Source of the DNA: Opitutia bacterium
GTDB lineage: Bacteria > Verrucomicrobiota > Verrucomicrobiia > Opitutales > Opitutaceae
Direction: 5' to 3'
NCBI GenBank assembly: GCA_947474365.1
Contig: CANJIU010000067.1
Span: 1 to 52,881, forward strand
DNA length: 52,881 nt
Positions 45,212-52,631 of this stretch are shown here, one piece after another (position 1 is the first letter of the stretch; each line of letters begins with the position of its first letter). Both the position numbers and the translations under genes were made by a program. The notes beneath the pieces were generated by a model, which saw nothing but the letters and a program-made list of their open reading frames with translations, made no database searches and had not been told where the DNA came from.

Positions 45212-45396
45212 TCGGCTGCGCGCGCGTACCTGTACGACATGCTGGAGGCTCCCGCCCGCGAACGGCCCAACCGTCGCTCGGGTTGCGAGGCGCACGGGCA
45301 AACGGCCCGTGATGCCGAGCAAGCCCGAGCGACGGCAAAGTGGCAGTAAGGATACCGTGGGCCTCTTGCCGCACAACTGCCGGCTCTGCACGGAGG
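45099..45396. other. 298-base gap: REPIN-B remainder and a nested hairpin
   Basis: After REPIN copy B there is a structured stretch at 45271-45335 and then the 3' end of the kinase operon. No gene is supported. Confidence 0.5.
45271..45335. terminator. Nested hairpin downstream of kinase operon
   Basis: CCGTCGCTCGGGTTGC (45271-45286) pairs with GCAAGCCCGAGCGACGG (45319-45335) with one bulge. Inside it CACGGGC (45293-45299) pairs with GCCCGTG (45305-45311). It begins 62 bases past the kinase stop on the minus strand. It may act as a bidirectional terminator or be another repeat; no T-tract follows. Confidence 0.4.
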
Positions 45397-48300
45397 TTAA
45401 TAGCTGCTGAAGTCAATCGTGCCAGAAGGTAAGCTAGGATCGGTTGCGATCTGCACCGAGTCACCGTCACCGATTCGGCTGCGCAGTTCGACGCGAATCG
45501 ATTGTTTGGACGCCACATCTTGCTCAACTGTGACATGACGAGGCGTTCGCGAGTCAGCGCCACTGATCAATACGTAGAGGATACGCACCTTCGCACTCGA
45601 CTGATTTGCAATTGTCAGTCGTCCGCTTGAAACATTGAGGTTCGCCTTGATGCTTTTCGGGAGGAATGGGGTTGTTGGGGGAGCCGGTGCTGGCGCTTCC
45701 CACTCGCACGCGACCTCGACAGTTTCCGGGTCGGCGGCCAACGAGAGTGTCATTTGCGGCGTGATTACGATATTGCTCCGGACTTCCGTCGACTCTTTCG
45801 GACGTATGCGGACCTCAGTCAAAATCGTTTCGAGGATTGTGTCTCCAGTTCCGCTCACGAGAATGCGATGCAACTCGATCGTACGTTCCCCGAGATTTGT
45901 GATTCGCAGTCGCTTTCCATCGTTTGTTACGAGCAAGCGGGCTTTTGCCGGCCGTATATCTGTAAGTGCAACGCTGAGCGCCAAAGTTTCTTTCGAGGTG
46001 ACTGTCCCTCGCACCTCAGCTGTCTCATACCCGGTGGAGATAACGCTAAATAAATAATCGCCGACTACTGCGTTCGGAATGTTGAGCGGCGTGGTTCCCA
46101 CTTTCTTACTCTCGTGCCACACTTCAGCGCCACTTGGGGTTGAGACTACGGTGACGTTTCCGGTTGGCCACACGAAGTTGATCGGCTGGGGATTCTCGCT
46201 TACGTTGACTGTAAGTGCTCCATCTGGCCGCCCTTTTTCGGAAAACGTGAAGGAGTGCTCTTCAACTGTTATTCCCTCAGAACGAAATGGCGTGACCCCA
46301 ATTGGCACGCCACCTTCCCTGACCGTGGCCCCAACAGGGGCGGACGTGAAGTCTACGGCTGTCTTCGCAAAGTTAACTCCGACCGAATTATTTTTACCAG
46401 TAAGCACCTCAATCTCGGAAACTTTGCTATGTTGCCACCCTTTCGCCGCAAACGTGAGTTTGTATTTCCCTGGAGCAAGTTGTCGCCCGGTCGGAGTCTC
46501 GGCGGCGGTCGCGTTAAGCGAAACTGTCAGGGGAGCTGAAGCGACACCGTCCGTTCGCTCAATCGTCACTAGCGTTTCGACATTGGCAGCGAGTAGCACT
46601 TGACCTGTTTCCTGGGCCGGTGGAGCGAGCGGCTGCGGCACGACGGTCGCGCCTGTTCCGTTCGATTGCTGTTGATTAGAGAGCACCGCGACGACTACGA
46701 GGGTCACAACTACTGCCGCGAGTCCGAATAATTTGTCGACATTTTGTGAAGACGAGTGCGCAGGGGTAGCGCTGGCTGCATTGCTCGGCGCATCAAAGGC
46801 GGCGAGATTTACCTTCGCTTGCGCGACCAATTGTGCGGCCGCCGGCAGTTCGGCGACGGCGATTTCCAAGTCTGCACGAAGCTGTCGCGTGCGTGCGTCG
46901 AGATGGCCATTGATGGAGTGAAGTTCGGCTTCGATCTCGTTTCTGCGGATGTGCAAGATGGCATCGATCTTTTGAATTTCACGGGGATCAATCTGTGCAT
47001 TGGGATTAAACCGAAAACCGAGTTCGCACGATTGGCGCCAAGCCATGAGCTTTCGTTTCAGATCGGCCCCAAAACCGGAAGCCCGCATGCGCCAGCTTAC
47101 GTCGGCGGCCGTTTCGATTCCATAACCTCGCAGCGTTGCTAATCGTTTTGGACCGATTCCGGGAATACCGGCACCGCTGATGAACTGACGGTCCAAGTAT
47201 TGCTCGAGTTGAATCTCGCGCAGCCGTTGATGGAGATCACCGATCTGCTTTTGCCGTCGCACTGGCAGCCCGTTATACTCTGCTTTGAGCGGCGTTACTC
47301 GTCGCCGCACGGTCTCGTAATCTTGAACGTAGCGGCCGTGAATCGCGCGCAGGTTTGAATCGATTGATTTCTGTTTTTTCTCGGCGGCCGCGTATTCTTG
47401 TTCGAGTTGTTGGCGATACTCTGCTCGACGCGATTTACTTTTCTCGTTGGTGACTAAATTCAAGGCCCAGAGTCCAACGAGTATCGCGAGAAACCAATGG
47501 CCGTAAAAAAGCCCGACTAATGCCAACAGCGCCAACCCAATGCCAAACCAAAAGGCTCCAGATTTTCGGTCGAGATTGTCGGGGAGCGGCGCGGGAACGA
47601 TCACGCCAATGGATGGGAGAGTGAAATTATAGGCGTAGGGTCTTGTGGCTTCGAGCTTGTCCGCCAGCTCATTGATTGTCGCAGCGTCGATTCGGAACAC
47701 TTGCTGCCCGTCGGCCAGGAAAAGGACGACCCGCAGTTCGCACCACGGGCAGGCTGGGCGGCTGGACACATATTCGTGAACCGGGTTAACCCGGCACTTG
47801 ATAATCGAATTGAGGAACGTTTGAAGTTGCTGAGCCCACTCGATAGGCGTCGGGCGGTTGGTGTTTGCAGAATTATCCGCGAAGGCACGCTCAAAGAGCG
47901 CGAACAGTCCTGGTGGCACAGTATCGGGTGGCGGAACATGAGGCGGCGGACGAATGCCGTTTAAATTTCCTCGTTTCCCATAAGCGAATAAGTAGCGTCG
48001 AATCGCTTCCGAAATCTCGTCCGGTCCGCCGACGCCCGCGAACGGGTGTCGTCCAATGAACAAGAGCTGAAAGATGAGAACTGCGAGCGTGAAGTTGTCG
48101 TGATTCGGCGACCGGAGGACTCTGCTCAGGTCAGCGCCGTGGAGTTCGGGGGCGAGCTGGTCGGGGGTTCCAACGGTGCACTTAAACAACTGCGTGCCAC
48201 TCTTGATTTGAAACGAGTCGCAATCGACAAAGCACACTGCGCCCTTCTCACTTACGAGGATGTTGCGTTGATTAAAGTCGCCAACCACTGCGCCAATTTG

Positions 48301-48687
48301 ATGAACCTCGTGCAGTGCCGCACATAGGTTGTATGCGGACATTATCAAAAACCGAAAAGTCGCCTTCGGCATTTTGACCATTCGGCTCTTAGGGCCATAC
48401 AGATCGTGCAGTTCGATGCCGCTGACCCGAGGCATTACCACGGCAAAGACGCCGTTATCTATCACGTCGATTGGCCAAGCGGAATGCTTAGCTAACTGCG
48501 GCGATGCCATTGCGACCATCTGCCGCAGTTTGCTGCGCCGCTCGTTCGTGACCTGCTCCTTCTTGTAGACCTTGATCGCAATCTCCGAGTGCCCGTTGAC
48601 GCCGTAAACGACTCCTTCCCCGCCTCGTCCTAACTCAGGCCCGAGCGAAAATTGTGCGCCCTTAATACTTGTTAATCGATCCAGCAC
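45397..48687 (-). CDS. TerY-P-type serine/threonine protein kinase with HhH, transmembrane and PEGA domains
   Basis: A 1096-residue membrane kinase. Gly-rich loop GRGGEGVVYG (20-29), ATP-binding K39, catalytic D137 in VVGDFNQRN (the usual HRD is GD), metal-binding D155 in VDCDSF (usual DFG altered), TVGTPDQLAPE activation end. Then a C313-x-x-C316 knuckle, membrane helices (about 377-413), a coiled coil (about 415-500), a helix-hairpin-helix (GAGIPGIGPKRLATLRGYGI, 505-524), another helix (654-670), two PEGA domains (about 779-820 and 843-888) and two beta domains. The kinase/HhH layout matches TerY-P kinases. It overlaps the phosphatase gene by 16 bases. GC is lower than in the flanking glycan genes. 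Confidence 0.8.
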   Translation of the reverse strand: MLDRLTSIKGAQFSLGPELGRGGEGVVYGVNGHSEIAIKVYKKEQVTNERRSKLRQMVAMASPQLAKHSAWPIDVIDNGVFAVVMPRVSGIELHDLYGPKSRMVKMPKATFRFLIMSAYNLCAALHEVHQIGAVVGDFNQRNILVSEKGAVCFVDCDSFQIKSGTQLFKCTVGTPDQLAPELHGADLSRVLRSPNHDNFTLAVLIFQLLFIGRHPFAGVGGPDEISEAIRRYLFAYGKRGNLNGIRPPPHVPPPDTVPPGLFALFERAFADNSANTNRPTPIEWAQQLQTFLNSIIKCRVNPVHEYVSSRPACPWCELRVVLFLADGQQVFRIDAATINELADKLEATRPYAYNFTLPSIGVIVPAPLPDNLDRKSGAFWFGIGLALLALVGLFYGHWFLAILVGLWALNLVTNEKSKSRRAEYRQQLEQEYAAAEKKQKSIDSNLRAIHGRYVQDYETVRRRVTPLKAEYNGLPVRRQKQIGDLHQRLREIQLEQYLDRQFISGAGIPGIGPKRLATLRGYGIETAADVSWRMRASGFGADLKRKLMAWRQSCELGFRFNPNAQIDPREIQKIDAILHIRRNEIEAELHSINGHLDARTRQLRADLEIAVAELPAAAQLVAQAKVNLAAFDAPSNAASATPAHSSSQNVDKLFGLAAVVVTLVVVAVLSNQQQSNGTGATVVPQPLAPPAQETGQVLLAANVETLVTIERTDGVASAPLTVSLNATAAETPTGRQLAPGKYKLTFAAKGWQHSKVSEIEVLTGKNNSVGVNFAKTAVDFTSAPVGATVREGGVPIGVTPFRSEGITVEEHSFTFSEKGRPDGALTVNVSENPQPINFVWPTGNVTVVSTPSGAEVWHESKKVGTTPLNIPNAVVGDYLFSVISTGYETAEVRGTVTSKETLALSVALTDIRPAKARLLVTNDGKRLRITNLGERTIELHRILVSGTGDTILETILTEVRIRPKESTEVRSNIVITPQMTLSLAADPETVEVACEWEAPAPAPPTTPFLPKSIKANLNVSSGRLTIANQSSAKVRILYVLISGADSRTPRHVTVEQDVASKQSIRVELRSRIGDGDSVQIATDPSLPSGTIDFSSY

Positions 48688-49418
48688 GAGAGAACCAATG
48701 TCTTATCGTCATCGGTGCGCTCGTTCACCGGTTTTGACTCGAGAAACGTCCGCAGCGGCGTGGCGAGGATCTTCGCATCTGCAATCGCTCGAATCTGTGA
48801 AAATAGATCACGCAAAAATGGTGTGTGGACCGATTTATCGGCGTGCAGCAAAATGAGGTCCTGCAGGCCGTCAGTGAACGCAGACACTTCCGTGAGCCGA
48901 GCCGCGACGCTTACGAATTGGCAATGCTTCTCCCAATCCTCTGAAACGACAAAGACGGTGGAATTGGCATACTCGCCGTTTGTCGGCCAGGTCAGCGCAG
49001 AGTAAGTGCCATCCTTGAAGCCAACGATGGCCCCATCGCCGATCTGAAAAAACCAGCTCGCCTTTTCCGAAACACACCCAGCGAGCAGTGTGGCCGAAAG
49101 TTCGCGCACATCGCACCCAAGAATTTCAGCTTCGGTTTTGATGCGCTCACGAATATCTCTGACGAGTGCAGCTATGATGTCGCGAGAAACAAGTTCGGGT
49201 GCGAGCGGCAATGCACGAAGCCGCGTGCAAAATTCACTGACAACGATCTTCGATCCAATTGCAGAAAATTTCGCGCTACCGGCGCCATCCGCTAGCGCGA
49301 ACAACATGGCAGCGGGATCGCTGGAAATCCCTTCTGAGATTTCACAGTAATCTTGGCACTCGGAGTTCGCTTCGACATGCGACGTGCCCCGAACGCTCTC
49401 GGCGAGAGAAACCCACAT
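48672..49418 (-). CDS. PP2C-family protein phosphatase (TerY-P module)
   Basis: A 248-residue protein phosphatase 2C. Metal and phosphate motifs: NSECQD near residue 18-23, ALADGAGSAKFSAIGS (41-56), FQIGDGAIVG (123-132), AFTDGLQD (179-186) and TDDDKTLVL (234-242). It is about the minimal PP2C size and has no membrane segment. Its position between the vWA gene (four bases upstream) and the kinase gene (16-base overlap) makes it very likely that it reverses phosphorylation by that kinase. This three-gene arrangement is the TerY-P triad described by comparative genomics of tellurite-resistance-linked systems. Confidence 0.85.
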   Translation of the reverse strand: MWVSLAESVRGTSHVEANSECQDYCEISEGISSDPAAMLFALADGAGSAKFSAIGSKIVVSEFCTRLRALPLAPELVSRDIIAALVRDIRERIKTEAEILGCDVRELSATLLAGCVSEKASWFFQIGDGAIVGFKDGTYSALTWPTNGEYANSTVFVVSEDWEKHCQFVSVAARLTEVSAFTDGLQDLILLHADKSVHTPFLRDLFSQIRAIADAKILATPLRTFLESKPVNERTDDDKTLVLSCWID

Positions 49419-49422
49419 TCAA

Positions 49423-50100
49423 TTAAACTGTTCCCCAGCCGTTGGGCGCAGTTGGGTTTTCCAATTTCACTTCATCTCCGGGTCGTGATTGCGAAACGGA
49501 GCGAAGCGACGAGGAGAGCCACTTAAAGAGCTCTCGGAATCCTAGGCCCTTCAACTTAACCGGCGTGGCGGGGCTGATAGATGCGAGTATTTCCATATCA
49601 GCGCTTTCGACACCGATGGGGAAAAATGCGAAAGATTTCTTGTCGAGACCGACCCGAATCTTGGCAACTGAATCCGACCATTCTGCCTTGTCGCGATCAG
49701 TCGGGCCGCCATCGGTAATCAGCATAATCCACGGCCGAAAATATTTCACGCCCGCCGTCTTGTAGGTTTGTTTGCGCGTATCGACAATTTCCAACGCCCT
49801 CGCGAGCGCGGCGCCCATTGGCGTATCGTTCTGGGCCGTGAGTGTTGGTGGAACGAAATTCTCCGCAGTAATGCAGGTTTGGATTTCGGCAACCGGACCA
49901 AACGTGACAATGGAAATTTCCACGCGCTTTTGCGCCAACACGTCGGACATCAATGAATCCTTCAGAGCGACAAGGCCTGCATTGAGTTGCTCAATCGGTT
50001 GGCCGCCCATTGAACCTGAGGTGTCGAGCACCAACACGCAGAGACATCGCGGTTCAGGGTTCCCGGCGAATTCACTTGTTCCGAGCGTGATTTGTTCCAT
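49423..50100 (-). CDS. TerY-like von Willebrand factor A domain protein
   Basis: A 225-residue protein that is almost entirely one vWA domain. The MIDAS motif is VLDTSGSMGG (25-33), with the DTPMG segment and the ITDGGPTD segment supplying the other metal contacts. These features and the AFFPIGVESADMEILASIS segment are like TerY. It probably binds a phosphorylated or metal-bridged partner. The ATG at 50098-50100 is preferred; the frame extends to 50220 without homology. The three adjacent genes (vWA, PP2C, kinase) are four bases apart or overlapping, so one operon. Confidence 0.85.
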   Translation of the reverse strand: MEQITLGTSEFAGNPEPRCLCVLVLDTSGSMGGQPIEQLNAGLVALKDSLMSDVLAQKRVEISIVTFGPVAEIQTCITAENFVPPTLTAQNDTPMGAALARALEIVDTRKQTYKTAGVKYFRPWIMLITDGGPTDRDKAEWSDSVAKIRVGLDKKSFAFFPIGVESADMEILASISPATPVKLKGLGFRELFKWLSSSLRSVSQSRPGDEVKLENPTAPNGWGTV

Positions 50101-50144
50101 GGCGGTTGGGTTGGGTTGGGTTGAGGTTGAGCGGGAGGGAGAGC

Positions 50145-50471
50145 TTACTTTACTAGTAGCGCGTAAAAAAGTGCGAGTGTGGCAATCCCTCCAACAATCG
50201 TGATCGCGCGTCGCCGCCATGCGTGAATTGACGCTGCACTCCCGCTTACTGGTGGCGGCTGAAGCGTCGCAACACGTTGCTGATTGGCTGCCGGTGTAAA
50301 TGAAGAATAGGAAAGCCCCGTGCCCGGCAGCGAAACCGTATTTCGCACACCACGGCTGGAGACATTTGTTGTGAACCCACGTCCCCCCATGGACACCGAA
50401 GCTCCGCGTTTCGAAAGGTTGAGGCGAAAGCCGGGAAACAAGCGGATACTTTGCCGGAAACGGAATCCCAT
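50145..50471 (-). CDS. DUF4236 domain membrane protein, first gene of the TerY-P operon
   Basis: A 108-residue protein. MGFRFRQSIRLFPGFRLNLSKRG, then GGRGFTTNVSSRGVRNTVSLPGTGLSYSS is the DUF4236 pattern; a hydrophobic helix at residues about 88-105 (ITIVGGIATLALFYALLV) anchors it. The ATG at 50469-50471 matches the family's invariant start. Only 44 bases separate it from the vWA gene, so it appears to be part of the module. The domain's function is unknown; it is often found in phage, plasmid and defence-linked contexts (general knowledge, not shown here). Confidence 0.78.
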   Translation of the reverse strand: MGFRFRQSIRLFPGFRLNLSKRGASVSMGGRGFTTNVSSRGVRNTVSLPGTGLSYSSFTPAANQQRVATLQPPPVSGSAASIHAWRRRAITIVGGIATLALFYALLVK

Positions 50472-50519
50472 ACTATCAATCCATGTCGTAGCGGAGATAT
50501 CGGGCAAGCCAAACCGATA

Positions 50520-50729
50520 GACGCCTTCAACCAGAAGAACCTGATGAAGTGCTGCAAATCGTTCCTCCTGCCGGGCGGGCAACAGGTGCCCTTCTGCGCC
50601 TACAATTCGGTGGGCTACCGGGAGCAGGCCCGGTCGCGGCTCACCGCCATGGAGCCCGAGCGCCGCCGCGCCCACGCGGAAGGCCGCCGCTACGAGCCGC
50701 GACCGGTGACGTTCTCGTTCCCGCGCTGA
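50520..50729 (+). pseudogene. C-terminal remnant of a radical-SAM-like protein
   Basis: A 69-codon fragment beginning DAFNQKNLMKCCKSFLLP and continuing GGQQVPFCAYNSVGYREQ with a stop at 50727-50729. The paired Cys and the PFCAYN motif resemble C-terminal segments of radical-SAM enzymes of the lipid-synthase-like group. It has no initiation codon or N-terminal domain and is high-GC like the host. It probably lost its front when the block to its left arrived. The family call is tentative. Confidence 0.38.
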
Positions 50730-50921
50730 ACGGGTGTCTGCACGGGATCACATTGCGGTTTCCGACCAGGACCCGAATTTTCCGGTCGCCTCCTCCGCAA
50801 GGGGAGTCAGCGGAAACAACTCGCCAGCGGGTTGTGCCAAACTACGACTGAAACGTCGCCTCCTCCTGCCGGGACCACTTCCCGCTCCCCCAAAAAAGAT
50901 CTTCAGCCACCCACTTTCATC
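50730..50921. other. 192-base gap, nothing recognised
   Basis: Lies between the radical-SAM-like remnant and the acylase fragment. At 50824-50834 the 11 bases CCAGCGGGTTG match part of the RAYT ends (see rejected list). No gene or other structure is supported. Confidence 0.4.
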
Positions 50922-51445
50922 ATGAGAATTGTCATGTCCGTTTCGTGGCGATGGCTTCAAGGTTGGTTGCACCGCCCGTCGTTGTTCTTGGCGCTGGCAC
51001 TGTCCGGTTGCGCGATGGCGGCAACGCCGGCTGCGATCACGATCGCCGGACTCGAAAAACCGGCGGACGTGCTGATCGACCGCTGGGGAGTGCCGCACAT
51101 CTACGCCGGCACAACGTACGATGCGTTTGTCGCCCAGGGTTTTGTCGCGGCGCGGGACCGGCTCTGGCAAATGGACCTGTGGCGCAAACGCGGCCTGGGC
51201 GAGATGGCCAGGGATTTCGGACCGGCCTGGGTCGAGCATGACCGCGCAGCGAGGTCCGTGCTGTTTCGCGGCGACCTGTACCGCGAATGGCTGGCGTACG
51301 GTTCAGACGCGAAGCGCGTGGCCGAGTCGTTTGTCGCCGGGGTGAACGCCTACGTTTCGCTGGTCACTGCCCAACCGGAACGCCTGCCGCTCGAATTCAA
51401 ACTTCTCGGTTATCAACCGGCATTCTGGTCAGCCGGGGCCAGCCG
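50922..51445 (+). pseudogene. Penicillin acylase family protein, 3'-truncated by a RAYT unit
   Basis: The N-terminal part of a secreted acylase (Ntn-hydrolase family). The ATG at 50922 opens a signal peptide with lipobox-like LALSGC; then come ITIAGLEKPADVLIDRWGVPHIYA, DAFVAQGFVAARDRLWQMDLWRKRGLGEMA and LEFKLLGYQPAFW, all standard for the alpha chain. Homology stops just before 51446, where the RAYT left end begins; the open frame runs on to a stop at 51497 with unrelated residues. The autocatalytic Ser of the beta chain is absent, so this copy is inactive. The rest of the gene is not found downstream. Confidence 0.8.
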
Positions 51446-51469
51446 ATGGGGTCAACCCGCTGGTTGCTG
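51446..51469 (+). repeat. Left inverted end of RAYT unit (24 bases)
   Basis: Begins ATGGGGTCAACCCGCTGG. It is a perfect inverse complement of 52475-52498. Inside it CAACC-CGCT-GGTTG is a five-bp hairpin after a GGGGT head, a REP-type layout. Confidence 0.8.
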
Positions 51470-51559
51470 GTGGTCCCCGCGAGGGCAAGCTCCTTGATCC
51501 CCAATTTTGGGTAGAAAGAGGGTTGGAGTTCGGGAAGGTGCGACGGTTGCGTCGGGGTG

Positions 51560-52492
51560 ATGGCACGACGAATTCGCATTCAGTTTCCAGGTGCACGGTA
51601 TCACATCATTAACCGAGGTAACTACCGCCAGGACGTGTTTGCGAGCGAGGGTGCGCGGCAGGCATTTGTTCGAACGCTCGGTGAAGCAGCCGAGCTGTTC
51701 CGCTGGCAGGTGCATGCCTACGTTGCGATGTCGAACCACTACCACGTGGCCTTCGAAACTCCGGAACCGAACCTCGCGCAGGGGATGCATTGGCTGCAGA
51801 CGACTTACGCGACGCGCCATAACCGGTTTCGTCGTCGCCATGGGCACCTTTTTCAGGGCCGCTTCAAGTCGCTTCTGATTCAAGACTCAGCGCACCTGGC
51901 GCGGGTCGTTGACTACATCCACCTGAATCCCCTTCGCGCGAAAATCCTGCCCGCTGACCGACTCTTGGACTACCAAGCGAGCAGTCTCGGCGCGTTGGTC
52001 ACGGGCGCTCGTCCAACATGGCTCGTGGTGGACAAATTCAGGGAGGCGGACGGTCCGATAGAATCGCGCAAAGATTGGCCCGACTACCTCAAGTGCCTCG
52101 TCGCTGTGGCGAACGGTCCCGGGGATGACGAACGGATGCAACGTGGTGCGCTGTCCGCCGGCTGGGCCATTGGTACGAGCGGGTGGCGCCAGGCACTCGC
52201 CCGCGAATACGCCCAAACCAAACTCGCTCCGGAGTGGGCTGCGGATGAGTTGGAGGAATTTCGGCAGAACCGCTGGCAACAGGAACTCGAAATTGGACTC
52301 GCGCAGATCGGCCAAACGCTCGATGACGCGGCCGCAGCGCCCAAGACCATTCACTGGAAGCTGCAACTGGCCTATCGATTGCGGCAAGCTTCCGCCGCAC
52401 CTTATTCCTGGATCGCCAAGACGCTCAGGATGGGCGCCGCATCGTCGGTTCGAGCCGCGCTCTCGCGACGACTGCAGCAACCAGCGGGTTGA
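51560..52492 (+). CDS. REP-associated tyrosine transposase (Y1_Tnp/RAYT)
   Basis: A 310-residue HUH nuclease-type transposase. It starts ARRIRIQFPGARYHIINRGNYRQDVF; H60-Y61-H62 in AMSNHYHVAFE is the HUH metal site and Y119 in VVDYIHLNPLRAKI is the catalytic Tyr. LFQGRFKSLLIQD is another family motif. The C-terminal half resembles the DnaA-like helix-turn-helix part of longer members. ATG at 51560 was chosen over the GTG one codon before. The last codons (LQQPAG, stop) lie in the right REP end. It appears intact. Confidence 0.9.
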   Translation: MARRIRIQFPGARYHIINRGNYRQDVFASEGARQAFVRTLGEAAELFRWQVHAYVAMSNHYHVAFETPEPNLAQGMHWLQTTYATRHNRFRRRHGHLFQGRFKSLLIQDSAHLARVVDYIHLNPLRAKILPADRLLDYQASSLGALVTGARPTWLVVDKFREADGPIESRKDWPDYLKCLVAVANGPGDDERMQRGALSAGWAIGTSGWRQALAREYAQTKLAPEWAADELEEFRQNRWQQELEIGLAQIGQTLDDAAAAPKTIHWKLQLAYRLRQASAAPYSWIAKTLRMGAASSVRAALSRRLQQPAG

Positions 52493-52498
52493 CCCCAT
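52475..52498 (-). repeat. Right inverted end of RAYT unit (24 bases)
   Basis: Perfect inverse complement of 51446-51469; contains the transposase stop codon (52490-52492). Confidence 0.8.
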
Positions 52499-52628
52499 TG
52501 GGCGTTCCAAGATTGCTCAGACCGATTCCTGTGCGGATGCGGGGCAGCCCTATATACTCCAATTCCGGTCCGCCCATGCTGTTTTCCACGCAGCCAAATA
52601 TGTGTTCGATATGACAGGGCACATTCAA
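52499..52628 (-). pseudogene. IS5-type transposase C-terminal remnant
   Basis: The minus strand encodes HIEHIFGCVENSMGGP followed by ELEYIGLPRIRTGIGLSNL, the pattern of the C-terminal region of IS5-group DDE transposases (VEHIFG, then G-L-x-R-x-x-x-x-I-x-L-x-N-L). It breaks off exactly at the RAYT right end, so it was cut by or was the target of that unit. No upstream part is present. Confidence 0.55.
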
Positions 52629-52631
52629 GGA

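Larger units (their letters stand above)
51446..52498 (+). mobile_element. RAYT (Y1 tyrosine transposase) unit with inverted REP ends
   Basis: A 1053-base unit: left REP end, 90 bases, transposase gene, right REP end. It cuts the penicillin acylase gene on its left and abuts an IS5-type remnant on its right. The transposase belongs to the group known to serve REP sequences elsewhere. No duplicated target bases were seen, as expected for HUH-type enzymes. Confidence 0.7.

Noticed and set aside
45397..50471. Complete tellurite-resistance operon
   Set aside because: No TerC, TerD/Z or TerB homologues are present; only the TerY-P-type triad and a DUF4236 protein are seen.
50824..50834. Eleven-base match to the RAYT end (CCAGCGGGTTG)
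   Set aside because: Lacks the GGGGT head and the partner arm of the hairpin, so it may be chance; noted only because it is 620 bases from the true end.
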